DNA of 64,000 nt from Gp1-AA133 sp963850425 (lineage in GTDB: Bacteria; Acidobacteriota; Terriglobia; Terriglobales; Acidobacteriaceae), in assembly GCA_963850425.1 (NCBI GenBank), contig CAWKLF010000007.1, positions 620,001-684,000 on the forward strand, given 5' to 3'. The notes under the pieces are model-generated. The model was given only the letters and a program-made list of their open reading frames with translations, was not told the DNA's origin and did no database searches. The first letter of the stretch is position 1. Each line of letters begins with the position of its first letter. Positions 27,254 through 35,902 of the stretch are shown here, one piece after another. The translations under genes were made by a program, and so were the position numbers.

Positions 27254-28623
27254 TGCGCGCCTCGTCCCAGCAGGACGATTTTGATCGTCTGGAACATGAT
27301 CAGAATGTCCAGGCCAAGCGACGCATTCTTGATGTAGAACAGGTCGTACTGAAGCTTTTCCTTTGCGTCTCCAATCGTATTGCCGTATTTGTAGCGCACT
27401 TGCGCCCAGCCCGTAATCCCGGGACGCACCGCGTGCCGCACTCCGTAATACGGAATCTCTTTGGTGAGCCACTCTACAAACTCGGGGCGCTCGGGGCGCG
27501 GCCCGACAAATGCCATCGCCCCCTTGAACACGCACCAGAGCTGCGGAATTTCATCGATGCGCGACATACGCAGAAACTTGCCAATTCGCGTGATGCGCGG
27601 GTCGTCATCTCCCGCCCAGGTTGGACCGGTATCGGCTTCCGCATCCTGCCGCATGGTTCGAAACTTGTAGCAGAAGAATGTGCTGCCCGCTCGGCCCACT
27701 CGCTTCTGCCGGTACAGCACCGGTCCCTTTGAGTCCAGTTTGATGGCCAGAATTACAAAGGGCAGGAACGGCAGAACTACCAACAGAAGGATCAAGGAGA
27801 CGAACATCGACAGCGCGCGCCTCATCAGGTTGAAGCTTGTGCTGAAGCGAAAGCCGTCCGCAAAAATCAGCCAGCTCGGATACAGCTGTTCAACCTCGAT
27901 CCGTCCCGAAATCTTTTCCAGCCACGAAGTAGCTTCCTCTATACGGACGCCATTCAGGCGCAACTGCAGAAGGTCCTGGACCGGGAACGTACCCCGCCGA
28001 TCTGTCATCGCCACGATCACGCGATGCACGCGATGCGAACCGGTCACTTCCATGAGGTGTGCGGCTGCCGACTCGCGCGTGAGCGCACCCTCCACGTTCC
28101 CGCTCCATCCAATTACGTCTACCCCCAATTCCTTGCGCTGGCGTAAACCTTGAACCAGTCGCTGCGCCCGGTCTCCCGTGCCGAGAACGTAAACCTTTTC
28201 CTGCATGAAGGGCTGTTGCACCAGCCAGCCATAGGCAGCGCGCCAACCCACCAGCCCGATGGTGAGCAGCACCAATCCAAACAGGGACGCGTTGTTTCCG
28301 GGAAGCGCCTGGGGATAAATCCAGCTCACCGCCGACAGCAAAATGGCGAGCAACCCGGGCACCAGGAACAGGCGGAAGTACATCTCGCCCTTGGCTTCAA
28401 AGCGAGAGGAGTCGTACAGGTCGAACCAGTGGGAACAAATCAGAACTACCAATGTGGCGACCACGACCTTCAGGTACCCATTCTCGTAGTTCAGGACAAT
28501 GTAACGGTCATCCGGGAAGGCCAGCATCAGCCCCAGCAGAAACGAGAAAAACACCACCATCGTTTCAACGGTCAGCAACACCAGCGAGCGGACCGGATAA
28601 TAGACTTTGAACAGTCGGATCAA
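27250..28623 (-). CDS. Polyprenyl glycosylphosphotransferase (EPS priming enzyme)
   Basis: This 457-residue protein has four to five N-terminal membrane helices, a CoA-binding-like middle domain (VYVLGTGDRAQRLVQGL) and a C-terminal bacterial sugar transferase domain. That domain shows KGPVLYRQKRVGRAG, FRTMR, SRIDEIPQLWCVFKG and VGPRPERPEFV. It transfers a sugar-1-phosphate to undecaprenyl phosphate, the first step of repeat-unit synthesis. The N-terminus MIRLFKVYYPVR resembles the exosortase-associated subgroup (TIGR03013-like, from memory). The start is TTG with AAGGG just upstream. It lies in the operon directly after the tyrosine kinase gene. Confidence 0.9.
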   Translation of the reverse strand: MIRLFKVYYPVRSLVLLTVETMVVFFSFLLGLMLAFPDDRYIVLNYENGYLKVVVATLVVLICSHWFDLYDSSRFEAKGEMYFRLFLVPGLLAILLSAVSWIYPQALPGNNASLFGLVLLTIGLVGWRAAYGWLVQQPFMQEKVYVLGTGDRAQRLVQGLRQRKELGVDVIGWSGNVEGALTRESAAAHLMEVTGSHRVHRVIVAMTDRRGTFPVQDLLQLRLNGVRIEEATSWLEKISGRIEVEQLYPSWLIFADGFRFSTSFNLMRRALSMFVSLILLLVVLPFLPFVILAIKLDSKGPVLYRQKRVGRAGSTFFCYKFRTMRQDAEADTGPTWAGDDDPRITRIGKFLRMSRIDEIPQLWCVFKGAMAFVGPRPERPEFVEWLTKEIPYYGVRHAVRPGITGWAQVRYKYGNTIGDAKEKLQYDLFYIKNASLGLDILIMFQTIKIVLLGRGAQ

Positions 28624-28634
28624 GGGGGCCCTTG

Positions 28635-29579
28635 TTACTTCTGTTTCTTTTCGTACACTTCGTAGTAATAACGCGAATACGAATCCGCGCGGCTGATTCC
28701 GTTCAGCACAACTCCCACCATGGTCTTGCCCTGAAATTCCTGGCGGGCCCTTTGCGCGCTGTCATAAGGAGTCGCATTGCTGCGGACCACCATCAGCACG
28801 CCATCGCAGTAGTTGGCCAGTTGGCTTGCGTCCGACACCGGGACTGCCGGCGGCGAGTCCACGATGATCCAATCGAACAGCGTCTCGACGCGCTGCATCA
28901 GCATTTTCATGCGGCCGTTGGCAATCAACTCCGCCGGGTGTGCCACCGTGCGGCCGCAAGGAATAAAGAACAGGTTCTCCATCGAACCGCGCTGCATGAC
29001 GGAAAACTCGTCGCTCTCTCCCAGCAAATAGTCGGCTAAGCCCGGCGAAGAGGTTGTACCCAGGGCGGAGTGCAGCCGCGCCACTCGCAGGTCGCCGTCG
29101 ATCAGCAGCACGCGCCGGCCATGCTGGCGGACCAGCACCTGCGCCAGGTTGGCCGACACAAATGACTTCCCTTCCTGCGGGAGCGCACTGGTCACCAGAA
29201 TTCTCTTCAGCGACATTTTTTCGCGCATCTGGTAGAGCCGTGAACGCAGCGTGCGGAACTGTTCTGTACCCACCGCATTCTCTTCCTGGTTGAAGAAGAG
29301 CATGGTCGCGGCGTCCGGCTTCCACTCCACCTGATTGCAGCGCGCCAGCAAGGTGTCGAAGGTGTAGGGGTTCGAGAAAGAAGGCATTGCATGGCCGATT
29401 CCGGGAGCCACCGCCGCGCCGGCGGAAACTGCCGGGGCCACCGGCTGCGCCACCTCCGCGGACACAGAGTTCGGCTCGGAGGCGGGTAGATCCATCACGG
29501 GCGATGAATCCGTGCGGGTTCCCTGCGATGCCGCCCTTTCCTGTTCGGCTCTCTTGAGTGCTTCGTGAATTCGGCTCAT
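28635..29579 (-). CDS. CpsD/CapB-type tyrosine-protein kinase
   Basis: This 314-residue BY-kinase has Walker A ALPQEGKSF, Walker A' LLIDGDLR and Walker B IIVDSPP. A tyrosine cluster at the very end (SRYYYEVY) is the expected autophosphorylation tail. It should pair with the chain-length protein at 30550-32106, which supplies the membrane activator, to control EPS length and export. Its start overlaps the AAA ATPase stop by ATGA. The N-terminus MSRIHEALKRAEQER is typical of the exosortase-linked subgroup. Confidence 0.92.
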   Translation of the reverse strand: MSRIHEALKRAEQERAASQGTRTDSSPVMDLPASEPNSVSAEVAQPVAPAVSAGAAVAPGIGHAMPSFSNPYTFDTLLARCNQVEWKPDAATMLFFNQEENAVGTEQFRTLRSRLYQMREKMSLKRILVTSALPQEGKSFVSANLAQVLVRQHGRRVLLIDGDLRVARLHSALGTTSSPGLADYLLGESDEFSVMQRGSMENLFFIPCGRTVAHPAELIANGRMKMLMQRVETLFDWIIVDSPPAVPVSDASQLANYCDGVLMVVRSNATPYDSAQRARQEFQGKTMVGVVLNGISRADSYSRYYYEVYEKKQK

Positions 29580-30541
29580 GATTTCCTCTCTTTGGGCAGA
29601 TCTTGTTCACTCTGACGCAGCCGGTCTGCCAAGGTGGCCAGCGTGCGCAAGGCTTCTACTAGGTCGAATCGTTCGGCCCCGGGCGCCGTGGAAGGCGCCG
29701 CCGGAACCGTCATGGCTCCCGACGCCACGTTATCGCTGAGGTCAAAGTCGCGGGCAACTGCGTCCACTATGCCTTCATTGATGGTCGCTTTCTGGTCGAC
29801 GAAGGCGCTTACCAGGCAGTGTTCGCACAAAAGGTTCACCACGCGCGGAATGCCGTTGGCGTACTTATGCACCGCGCTAAGCGCTTCCCCATCGAAAATC
29901 TGACGCCCATCGGAACCGGCAATTCTCAGACGCTGCTGCACATAAGCTTTGGTTTCTTCGATCGTGAGCGGATGCGTTTTCGCGCGCAGCGTCAAGCGCT
30001 GCCGCAACTGGCGCAATTGCGGCTGCTTCAGCTTGGCTTCCAGCTCGGGCTGGCCGACCAGCACGATTTGCAGCAACTTTTCCGTGAAGGTCTCCAGATT
30101 GGTAAGCATACGAATTTCTTCCAGCACTTCATCGGTAAGGTTTTGTGCCTCGTCGACAATCAGTACTGCCGTCTCGCCCGCCCGGTAGCGGTCCAGCAGC
30201 CAGTTGTACAGCCGCTGAAGAATCTGGCTCTTCGATTTCGAATCGCAGGGAATGCCGAAGTCCGCCATCATGTAATCCAGGAACTGCGGAACATTCATCC
30301 GGGAGTTGAAGACGAAGGCCGTTGCCACCTGTTGCAGACGCAACCACTCCAGCAATTTGTTGATCAGCGTGGTCTTGCCGGTGCCAACCTCGCCGGTGAG
30401 AAGAACAAAACCCTTCCGGCTCTGGATACCATAGGTCAGGCAGGCCAACGCCTCCTCGGTATGCCGCGTCAGAAACAGGTAGCGCGGATCCGGGTTGACG
30501 TTGAACGGGTTCGCTCGTAGTCCAAAGAACTCTTTATACAT
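29576..30541 (-). CDS. AAA ATPase of exosortase-linked EPS loci (ExeA-like)
   Basis: This 321-residue protein starts MYKEFFGLRANPFNVNPDP and has Walker A GEVGTGKTT and Walker B LIVDEAQNL. This is the ExeA/secretion-ATPase type found next to the CpsD kinase in PEP-CTERM EPS loci (TIGR03015-like, from memory). The precise role is unknown; it may power or gate export. It lies 8 bases after the chain-length gene and overlaps the kinase gene. Confidence 0.9.
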   Translation of the reverse strand: MYKEFFGLRANPFNVNPDPRYLFLTRHTEEALACLTYGIQSRKGFVLLTGEVGTGKTTLINKLLEWLRLQQVATAFVFNSRMNVPQFLDYMMADFGIPCDSKSKSQILQRLYNWLLDRYRAGETAVLIVDEAQNLTDEVLEEIRMLTNLETFTEKLLQIVLVGQPELEAKLKQPQLRQLRQRLTLRAKTHPLTIEETKAYVQQRLRIAGSDGRQIFDGEALSAVHKYANGIPRVVNLLCEHCLVSAFVDQKATINEGIVDAVARDFDLSDNVASGAMTVPAAPSTAPGAERFDLVEALRTLATLADRLRQSEQDLPKERKS

Positions 30542-30549
30542 ACTGGCGC

Positions 30550-32106
30550 CTAGACCCCGACCTTTTCTTTGTCAAGCTCCGCTTCAGGTTTGTCGCGGTT
30601 CCAGAAGTTGCCTCCGCCGTTCTTCGGCGCCGTCTCCGTCACCCACGGCAACGACACCAGAACGGGCATCTGCAAACTGGCCACCACGTCTGCTTCGTTG
30701 CGAATCGACTTGTCTCTCAATTCCAGCCAGAGCGCGAGTCCCATGCCAATCACCAGGCCTGCTCCCAAGCCTCCGGCCGCGAACAACAACCGGTTCGGAA
30801 AACTGGGAGACTCGGGAAGACTGGCGGCATTGAGCAGGTGCATCTGTTCGCCCTGCTGCCGCCGTTCCATGTCCGTCGCCATTTCCGACGTGCTCTTCTT
30901 TGCCAGCAGGTCGGTGTAGAACTTCTGCGCCGTTTCGTAATCCCGAGTGAGCAGTTTGTACTTTTCTTCGACTCCCGGACTGATAGCCACCCGGCTCTGA
31001 TACAGGCGAATTTGGTCGCCAAGTCGCTTCTGCTCGCGTGTGGCCTGGTTCAGTACTTCTTCGTACTGGTGAACCTGCAGGCGCAGCTGCCGGATTTCTG
31101 GCGGCTCGGTAGCGCTCGCCTTGGCAGTGGCGTCGGATCCTTTCGCCGAGACATCATTTACCTCCGCCAGCTTTTTCTTCACCTCCGCAATATCGGACTT
31201 CGTCTTGATCACATCCGGATGGTCGGCGGTGTAACGCGCTTGCAGCGACAGCAGCTGAGTTTGCAGGGAGGCAAGCTGGGTCTCCAGACTCTGCGGATTG
31301 TTGCTTCCCTGCGAAGACTTCCATGCCGCCAACTGTTGAGAGAGCAGGGATTCGGTATACGCCTTGTCCTGCTGCGCCCGGTTTACGGTCTGCGTATTCG
31401 CATCCATCTGCGAGTTCAACGTGCCCAGCACCTTCAGATTGTTGTCCTCGTCCCCAGGCAGTTGTCCGGAGTACTGCCGCTTGAATTCAGCCAGCTTCGA
31501 ATCCTGGTCGTCCAGGTTGCGCTTCGCCTCCTCCAGTTGCCGCGTAATGAAGGCCGTGGTGCCGGCCGCCACTTCTTCGCGCGTGCTCTGGAACTCGGTC
31601 AACATCGAAGAAGTCAGATCGTTGCAGATGTCCTGCGCATCGCGTGGATTGGCCGTCGAGAAATTTACATAGAAACCCGGGACGCTCCCCTGCCCCTTCC
31701 GCTTGTTTCCGCCGGTGTTGGCGATCTGCCCTAAATCCGTGACCACGGGCTCGATCTGAACGCCCGCCCGAACTTCTTCCAGAACGTCTTCCAGGTTCTT
31801 TCCGCCCTTGAACAGGTTCGGCCGCTTTTCGACAATGGGCTGCAATCGGTTCCGTCCCATGACCTGTTGTTGCATGGTGGCAATGCGTTGTGCGAGGTCC
31901 GCCGTCACGACCGGTGCGACCACGCCCTCGGGAACCTTCTGTCCCTCGACCAGCACCAGCGCCTGCGAGGTGTACTTTGCGGTGAAGGCGTAAGAGACCA
32001 GGTACCCGACCAAGGGCGCCAGCAACGCTGGGATCAGAATCATCTTCAGGCGGCGGCGTAACATCGCCAGATAGTCATCAATGGTTAAGTCACGATTTTC
32101 AATCAT
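30550..32106 (-). CDS. Polysaccharide chain-length determinant (Wzz-type)
   Basis: This 518-residue protein has an N-terminal Wzz domain with a membrane helix at about 21-41 and a long periplasmic coiled coil, about 170-400. A second helix lies at about 440-462, preceded by the proline-rich SLPESPSFPNR segment. The ADHPDV motif in the coiled region is typical of the exosortase-associated group. It spans the periplasm, regulates chain length and activates the BY-kinase encoded two genes later. The operon continues in both directions with short gaps. Confidence 0.9.
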   Translation of the reverse strand: MIENRDLTIDDYLAMLRRRLKMILIPALLAPLVGYLVSYAFTAKYTSQALVLVEGQKVPEGVVAPVVTADLAQRIATMQQQVMGRNRLQPIVEKRPNLFKGGKNLEDVLEEVRAGVQIEPVVTDLGQIANTGGNKRKGQGSVPGFYVNFSTANPRDAQDICNDLTSSMLTEFQSTREEVAAGTTAFITRQLEEAKRNLDDQDSKLAEFKRQYSGQLPGDEDNNLKVLGTLNSQMDANTQTVNRAQQDKAYTESLLSQQLAAWKSSQGSNNPQSLETQLASLQTQLLSLQARYTADHPDVIKTKSDIAEVKKKLAEVNDVSAKGSDATAKASATEPPEIRQLRLQVHQYEEVLNQATREQKRLGDQIRLYQSRVAISPGVEEKYKLLTRDYETAQKFYTDLLAKKSTSEMATDMERRQQGEQMHLLNAASLPESPSFPNRLLFAAGGLGAGLVIGMGLALWLELRDKSIRNEADVVASLQMPVLVSLPWVTETAPKNGGGNFWNRDKPEAELDKEKVGV

Positions 32107-32148
32107 TCCAATATTTCCGTTCTGGCCCCTTTTTCAGGCAGCCTTGAA

Positions 32149-33618
32149 TTAATCGATCCGGATCGGGCGGAAGTGCCAATCCACGCCCAACGTCAGCACA
32201 TGTCTCACAGAAATCCGATTGCAGTTGGTTTGCCCTGCGATAGGACAGGTGTCGAAGATCTGGTCGCTCCACTGATAAGACAGAAAGGAGCCCCAGTTGT
32301 AGCCAAACTGCCGGCGTAAAGCCAGCCCGGCAAATGCAATGTTGTAGGACGTCGCGGCAACCCCCAGCAGGCTCGACTGCAGGCGCTGGTTATGCGAAAA
32401 GCCCAGGGACGCGTTGCCGGTATATCTCCGGCCAAGTTTTCGCTCAAGATTCGCGCGCGCAATGTTGCTCACGGCGCCGGCAAAAAATCCGGACCCGCTG
32501 GTGTCGTAGCGCTCAAAGCTCACGGACGAGCCGAAATCATGGAACCGGTACCGCAAGGAGAAGCGACCCGCAACCGACAATCGGTTGGTGTTCCCAAACA
32601 GAGGATCCTGAATGCGCGTCCACTGGGGACCGGCCCCGATAACCAGGTCCATCCGCCCCGACACGCGATGCCCGAACATTGCCTGCACCACGTGGGCAGT
32701 CACATTGTCAGAGCCGACCAGCGCCGGAAAGCGAAACGACTGAAATCCATAGCTGAAAGCGATCTGATTTTTCCTGCTGATCGAATAGCTGTACCCAGCC
32801 TGCGCGCCAGCCTGACGGCTATTGATAAAGCCTTGTGTGCTGTCGGTAAAGTGAACCAATCCATACGAACCGGCCGCCGTGACCGACGACCGCGGACTCA
32901 AACCTTGCACTACATCCACCAACGCGACATTCGTGATGCGTGGCGCCTGCCCCAGTGAGCCCAGCTGTTGCGATCCCAGAACTCCGTAGTGGCCTCCGAA
33001 GCCACTCCCCATCATGCCCATGCCTTGCCCTAACCCGCCCAAGCCCAGTTGAAATCCTCCAGATCCGCCGTATGAGCCATATCCGAACGATCCCTCCGGA
33101 AGGTAGCTGAACGAGTCCCGCATCGACAGTTGGCCGGTGCGCCACAGAACTGACTGCTGCGCCTGCAATTCCTGAATCTGTTTCACGCCGGTGCCCGCGC
33201 GGTTGTAATAGCCGAGGCCGCCCACGTAGGCTGCCGCCAGCTGGTAACGGCGCCACAACCTCTGCACCGTCAAGCCACCGAGTCCGCGCGTCACAGAGTG
33301 CAGCGCCGGACGCGCGTCGCTGCCAATGTTCGTATCCAGCGACTCGCTGGCTTCCACTCCTCCAAGCAACATGCTGCGTGGTTGAATGTTCGGTTCGAGC
33401 GACGGCTGGTCCAGCCCGGAAATCGGTGGATTCTCATTCACCACCACGGGCGGGTTGTCCTGGCCGAAGGCAGCCGGAGGCGGCGTTCTTTGCGAATCAT
33501 CCGGCGGCGGCTGCTGCTGCGAATTGTCCGGCGGCGGCTGCGAATTGTCCTGCGCCCACGCGCCCCCGGCCATGATCGCCAGCCACAACAGCACGCTCAC
33601 TGTTTTCTTCATCTTCAT
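32149..33618 (-). CDS. Putative outer-membrane beta-barrel protein of the EPS system
   Basis: This 489-residue protein has a signal peptide (about 1-22, ending GGAWA) followed by a Pro/Gln/Asp-rich spacer with repeated QPPPDNSQ-like units. A glycine-rich stretch lies around 170-200, and many alternating hydrophobic strands run to the end (HVLTLGVDWHFRP). The layout fits an outer-membrane barrel like those found beside polysaccharide export genes in exosortase loci (TIGR03016-like, uncertain). The ATG at 33618 follows AAGGA by 7 bases. It lies 10 bases after the export protein gene and likely forms part of the exit route for the EPS. Confidence 0.65.
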   Translation of the reverse strand: MKMKKTVSVLLWLAIMAGGAWAQDNSQPPPDNSQQQPPPDDSQRTPPPAAFGQDNPPVVVNENPPISGLDQPSLEPNIQPRSMLLGGVEASESLDTNIGSDARPALHSVTRGLGGLTVQRLWRRYQLAAAYVGGLGYYNRAGTGVKQIQELQAQQSVLWRTGQLSMRDSFSYLPEGSFGYGSYGGSGGFQLGLGGLGQGMGMMGSGFGGHYGVLGSQQLGSLGQAPRITNVALVDVVQGLSPRSSVTAAGSYGLVHFTDSTQGFINSRQAGAQAGYSYSISRKNQIAFSYGFQSFRFPALVGSDNVTAHVVQAMFGHRVSGRMDLVIGAGPQWTRIQDPLFGNTNRLSVAGRFSLRYRFHDFGSSVSFERYDTSGSGFFAGAVSNIARANLERKLGRRYTGNASLGFSHNQRLQSSLLGVAATSYNIAFAGLALRRQFGYNWGSFLSYQWSDQIFDTCPIAGQTNCNRISVRHVLTLGVDWHFRPIRID

Positions 33619-33628
33619 GGTCCGATCC

Positions 33629-34270
33629 TTACGGGACGACAATCGTGTCTCCAGGTCTCAGGATGATGTTCGAATTGATTCCCTCGCCCTTGAGCAACTC
33701 CCGATAGTGGACCGGGATCTTCTGCTGCTTCCCGCTTTCCGTGCGTAGGATGTAAATGCCCTTGGTATTGGCGAACTGCGAGAATCCCGACGAAGCCAGC
33801 GCCTGCAGCACCGTCATATTTGGTTGCAAAGCCGTGCTGCCCGGACGCAGAACCTCCCCCAGAATGTAGATTTTCTGGCTGTTCATGGCGGTGACGACCA
33901 CGGTCACGCGCGGGTCCGCGATGTATTTCTTCAGCTTGGTCGTGATCGACTCGGCCAACTGGGTGGGCGTTAAGCCAGCCGCAACTACATCATTGAGCAG
34001 CGGAAGAGAGATCTTTCCGTCCGGCCGCACGGGTAACGCCTCAGTCAGTTCCGGTTCCTTCCACACCGAGATGTGCAGCATGTCGTTCGCGCCGATTACA
34101 TAATCAGGACCGGCCACAGACACCGGCTCGCTCTGCGGCTTATCTGCAGTAGGTTTTGCTTCGCCGGCCGGCTTCGCGTCGTCCGCGGCTTTCGCGGTCG
34201 CCTGGCCCCAGCCGCTGGTGACCATGGTTCCTGCCAACAGAAAGATTGCGAAATTCCTAGTGCGCTTCAT
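33629..34270 (-). CDS. Polysaccharide export protein (Wza/BexD family)
   Basis: This 213-residue periplasmic or outer-membrane protein has a signal peptide (about 1-22) and a charged spacer. The polysaccharide export domain follows (YVIGANDMLHISVWKEPELT, then VRPDGKISLPLLNDV), then one SLBB-like domain (IYILGEVLRPGSTAL, ILRPGDTIVVP). It is shorter than Wza and matches the short form in PEP-CTERM loci. AGGAG lies close upstream of the ATG. It follows the regulator gene by 16 bases, so it is the first structural gene of the operon. Confidence 0.9.
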   Translation of the reverse strand: MKRTRNFAIFLLAGTMVTSGWGQATAKAADDAKPAGEAKPTADKPQSEPVSVAGPDYVIGANDMLHISVWKEPELTEALPVRPDGKISLPLLNDVVAAGLTPTQLAESITTKLKKYIADPRVTVVVTAMNSQKIYILGEVLRPGSTALQPNMTVLQALASSGFSQFANTKGIYILRTESGKQQKIPVHYRELLKGEGINSNIILRPGDTIVVP

Positions 34271-34286
34271 GTCTTCTCCTGGACCT

Positions 34287-35249
34287 TTAGGAAGCTGAAT
34301 AATCCTGGTACCCGATTTGCTTCAACTTGTAGAGCAGCGCCTTGTAGCTGATCTGCAGTTCCTGTGCAGCCCGCCGGCGATTCCAACGTGTACGCTGCAG
34401 CACTCTGAGAATCAGTTCTTTCTCCGCTTCCCGCGACGCTGCTCGCGAAGCCTGCTTTAAAGAAATGCGTTCGCCGTTGCCATTACGCTCCGGACGCATG
34501 AGTAGCGATCGCAAACCGCCCATGGCTACCGACTCATCGCCCAGCGCCACGATTGCCTTGGCTGCGTCTTCCAACTCCCGGATATTTCCCGGCCACCCGT
34601 AGTCATGGAACAGGAGTTGCGTGGCCTGGCTCAACTGCGGAACCGGCCGCCTGAAATCGCGCGCGTACTTGGCCAAAAAGAAATTCACCAGCGCCGGAAT
34701 GTCTTCTCGGCGCTGCCGCAAGGGGGGCAAGCGCAGGCAGACCCCGCTCACCCGGTAATACATGTCCTCCCGAAAACGTCCTGCCCTTACTTCTGCTTCC
34801 AGGTCGCGCGAGCTCCCACAGATCAGCCGTGCCCGAACTGCGTGACCATGGCCATTGCCTTCGCCCACCCTCAGTACGGACAGAAGAAGTTCCTGGCAGG
34901 CAGCAGTCAGATCTGCCAGTTCCTCGAAATACACGGTACCGGCCTCGAAGAGCCCGCTTGCTGTACGGTCCTCGCTGAGCATCGGTGGCGTCACATCCGC
35001 ACAAGAAACAACCCGGAAAGGCTCTGCCTGGTGCGCGGACATCTGGTGAATCCGTTCGGCCGTCGCTTTTTTCCCCGCGCCCGCCTCCGCCAGCAGCAGG
35101 ACCGGCACTTCGCTCCGGGCCAGTTCCCGGATTACCACGTCCAATGCCTTCGTGCTTTGACCGAGTCCTTCGACGAAGCTACAACCATCCCCTTCCAAAT
35201 TGCAGGCAATGGCCTTCGTCTCAGCAAATTCTGGGAATTCTTTTGCCAT
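34287..35249 (-). CDS. Sigma54-activator-like AAA protein lacking the GAFTGA loop
   Basis: This 320-residue protein has the outline of a sigma54 enhancer-binding protein without a receiver domain. It has a degenerate Walker A (AEAGAGKK, 54-61), an altered Walker B (VYFEELADL, 106-114, where LFLDEI is usual), an arginine-finger region RFREDMYYRV, the C-domain GWPGNIRELE and a Fis-type helix-turn-helix (WNRRRAAQELQISYKALL). The roughly 20 residues that normally hold GAFTGA, the loop touching sigma54, are missing between LSEDRTASGLFE and Walker B. It therefore probably cannot open sigma54 promoters and may act as a DNA-binding modulator. It is the first gene of the long EPS operon and follows a consensus sigma54 promoter. 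Confidence 0.82.
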   Translation of the reverse strand: MAKEFPEFAETKAIACNLEGDGCSFVEGLGQSTKALDVVIRELARSEVPVLLLAEAGAGKKATAERIHQMSAHQAEPFRVVSCADVTPPMLSEDRTASGLFEAGTVYFEELADLTAACQELLLSVLRVGEGNGHGHAVRARLICGSSRDLEAEVRAGRFREDMYYRVSGVCLRLPPLRQRREDIPALVNFFLAKYARDFRRPVPQLSQATQLLFHDYGWPGNIRELEDAAKAIVALGDESVAMGGLRSLLMRPERNGNGERISLKQASRAASREAEKELILRVLQRTRWNRRRAAQELQISYKALLYKLKQIGYQDYSAS

Positions 35250-35315
35250 ATTGGCCCTAGTTCGTAGCCGGGGGAATAACGCCAGTGAGTCGGATGTTTT
35301 TCCTATCCAGTTGGG

Positions 35316-35331
35316 AGCAAGGCGGGTGCCA
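35316..35331 (-). promoter_or_regulatory. Sigma54 promoter (-24/-12) of the long EPS operon
   Basis: On the minus strand the sequence reads TGGCAC, five bases, TTGCT, matching the sigma54 consensus TGGCAC-N5-TTGCW at all eleven fixed positions. Transcription would begin near 35304, about 55 bases before the ATG at 35249. Confidence 0.75.
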
Positions 35332-35484
35332 TTCGCGGTCTTTCCATCGACCCGCACCGGAACGCCCTAGGCTTATTGTTTGCAGCAGTTTGGGTGGTAA
35401 CTGCAATCTAACGCACCAACTGTGAGTAACACCAAATAGCCTACTACAAGGGCAACGGAAGGGAAAATTTTTACCCACTCGATC

Positions 35485-35502
35485 GTAACCAAAATTGGTT
35501 AC
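35485..35502. promoter_or_regulatory. Palindrome GTAACCAA-AA-TTGGTTAC, candidate enhancer site
   Basis: Two perfect 8-base arms with a two-base centre lie about 155-170 bases upstream of the sigma54 promoter at 35316 and about 320 bases upstream of the one at 35820. This spacing is usual for activator binding sites. AT-rich GGGAAAA and TTTTCCCC tracts flank it. Confidence 0.5.
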
Positions 35503-35740
35503 TTTTCCCCAAAACGTCCCGTCTCGCCCGTAACCGACTGGTTCTAAACACAATTCATGGGCAAACACTCGCAAACAGGTTCCCCCTTCACCACCAAAGT
35601 CCACTTCGAGCCGTAAGCAAACATTTTCCCTTTAAGCACACGTTGAGATGACGTTCGTCGGTCGGATGGCCGACAAAGTTGGATAATTCTGTGACTCGAG
35701 AGAAAGCGGCGGCAGTGCGCTGGTTCCCGAGTCATTGCTG

Positions 35741-35755
35741 GAGTCGGACCGACTC
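35741..35755. promoter_or_regulatory. Palindrome GAGTCGG-A-CCGACTC upstream of the exosortase
   Basis: This 15-base palindrome with a one-base centre lies about 65 bases ahead of the candidate sigma54 promoter at 35820. Related GACTCG and CGAGTC half-sites occur at about 35693 and 35729. It is a candidate operator or enhancer. Confidence 0.4.
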
Positions 35756-35819
35756 GCTACCCCTAAACTTTGGAGGCAAATGAACCCCAAAACCTAGGGA
35801 TTCAAACTTTGCTCATTGA

Positions 35820-35835
35820 TGGGTGCCATTTTGCA
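35820..35835 (+). promoter_or_regulatory. Candidate sigma54 promoter of the exosortase operon
   Basis: The sequence TGGGTG, CCATT, TTGCA has the required GG and GC ten bases apart and matches 8 of 11 consensus positions, with a perfect -12 element. The start would be near 35846, about 57 bases before the ATG at 35903. Confidence 0.45.
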
Positions 35836-35902
35836 GGGTTCCTCACGTAACGAAAGTCACACCCTGTGCATTCACTGATTGCACCTCGCCTGCAGTTCGC
35901 AT

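Noticed and set aside
35402..35418. Second sigma54-like element ahead of the EPS operon (minus strand TGG...TTGCA)
   Set aside because: The GG-GC distance is 11 instead of 10 bases, which sigma54 tolerates poorly, and a perfect element lies closer to the gene at 35316.
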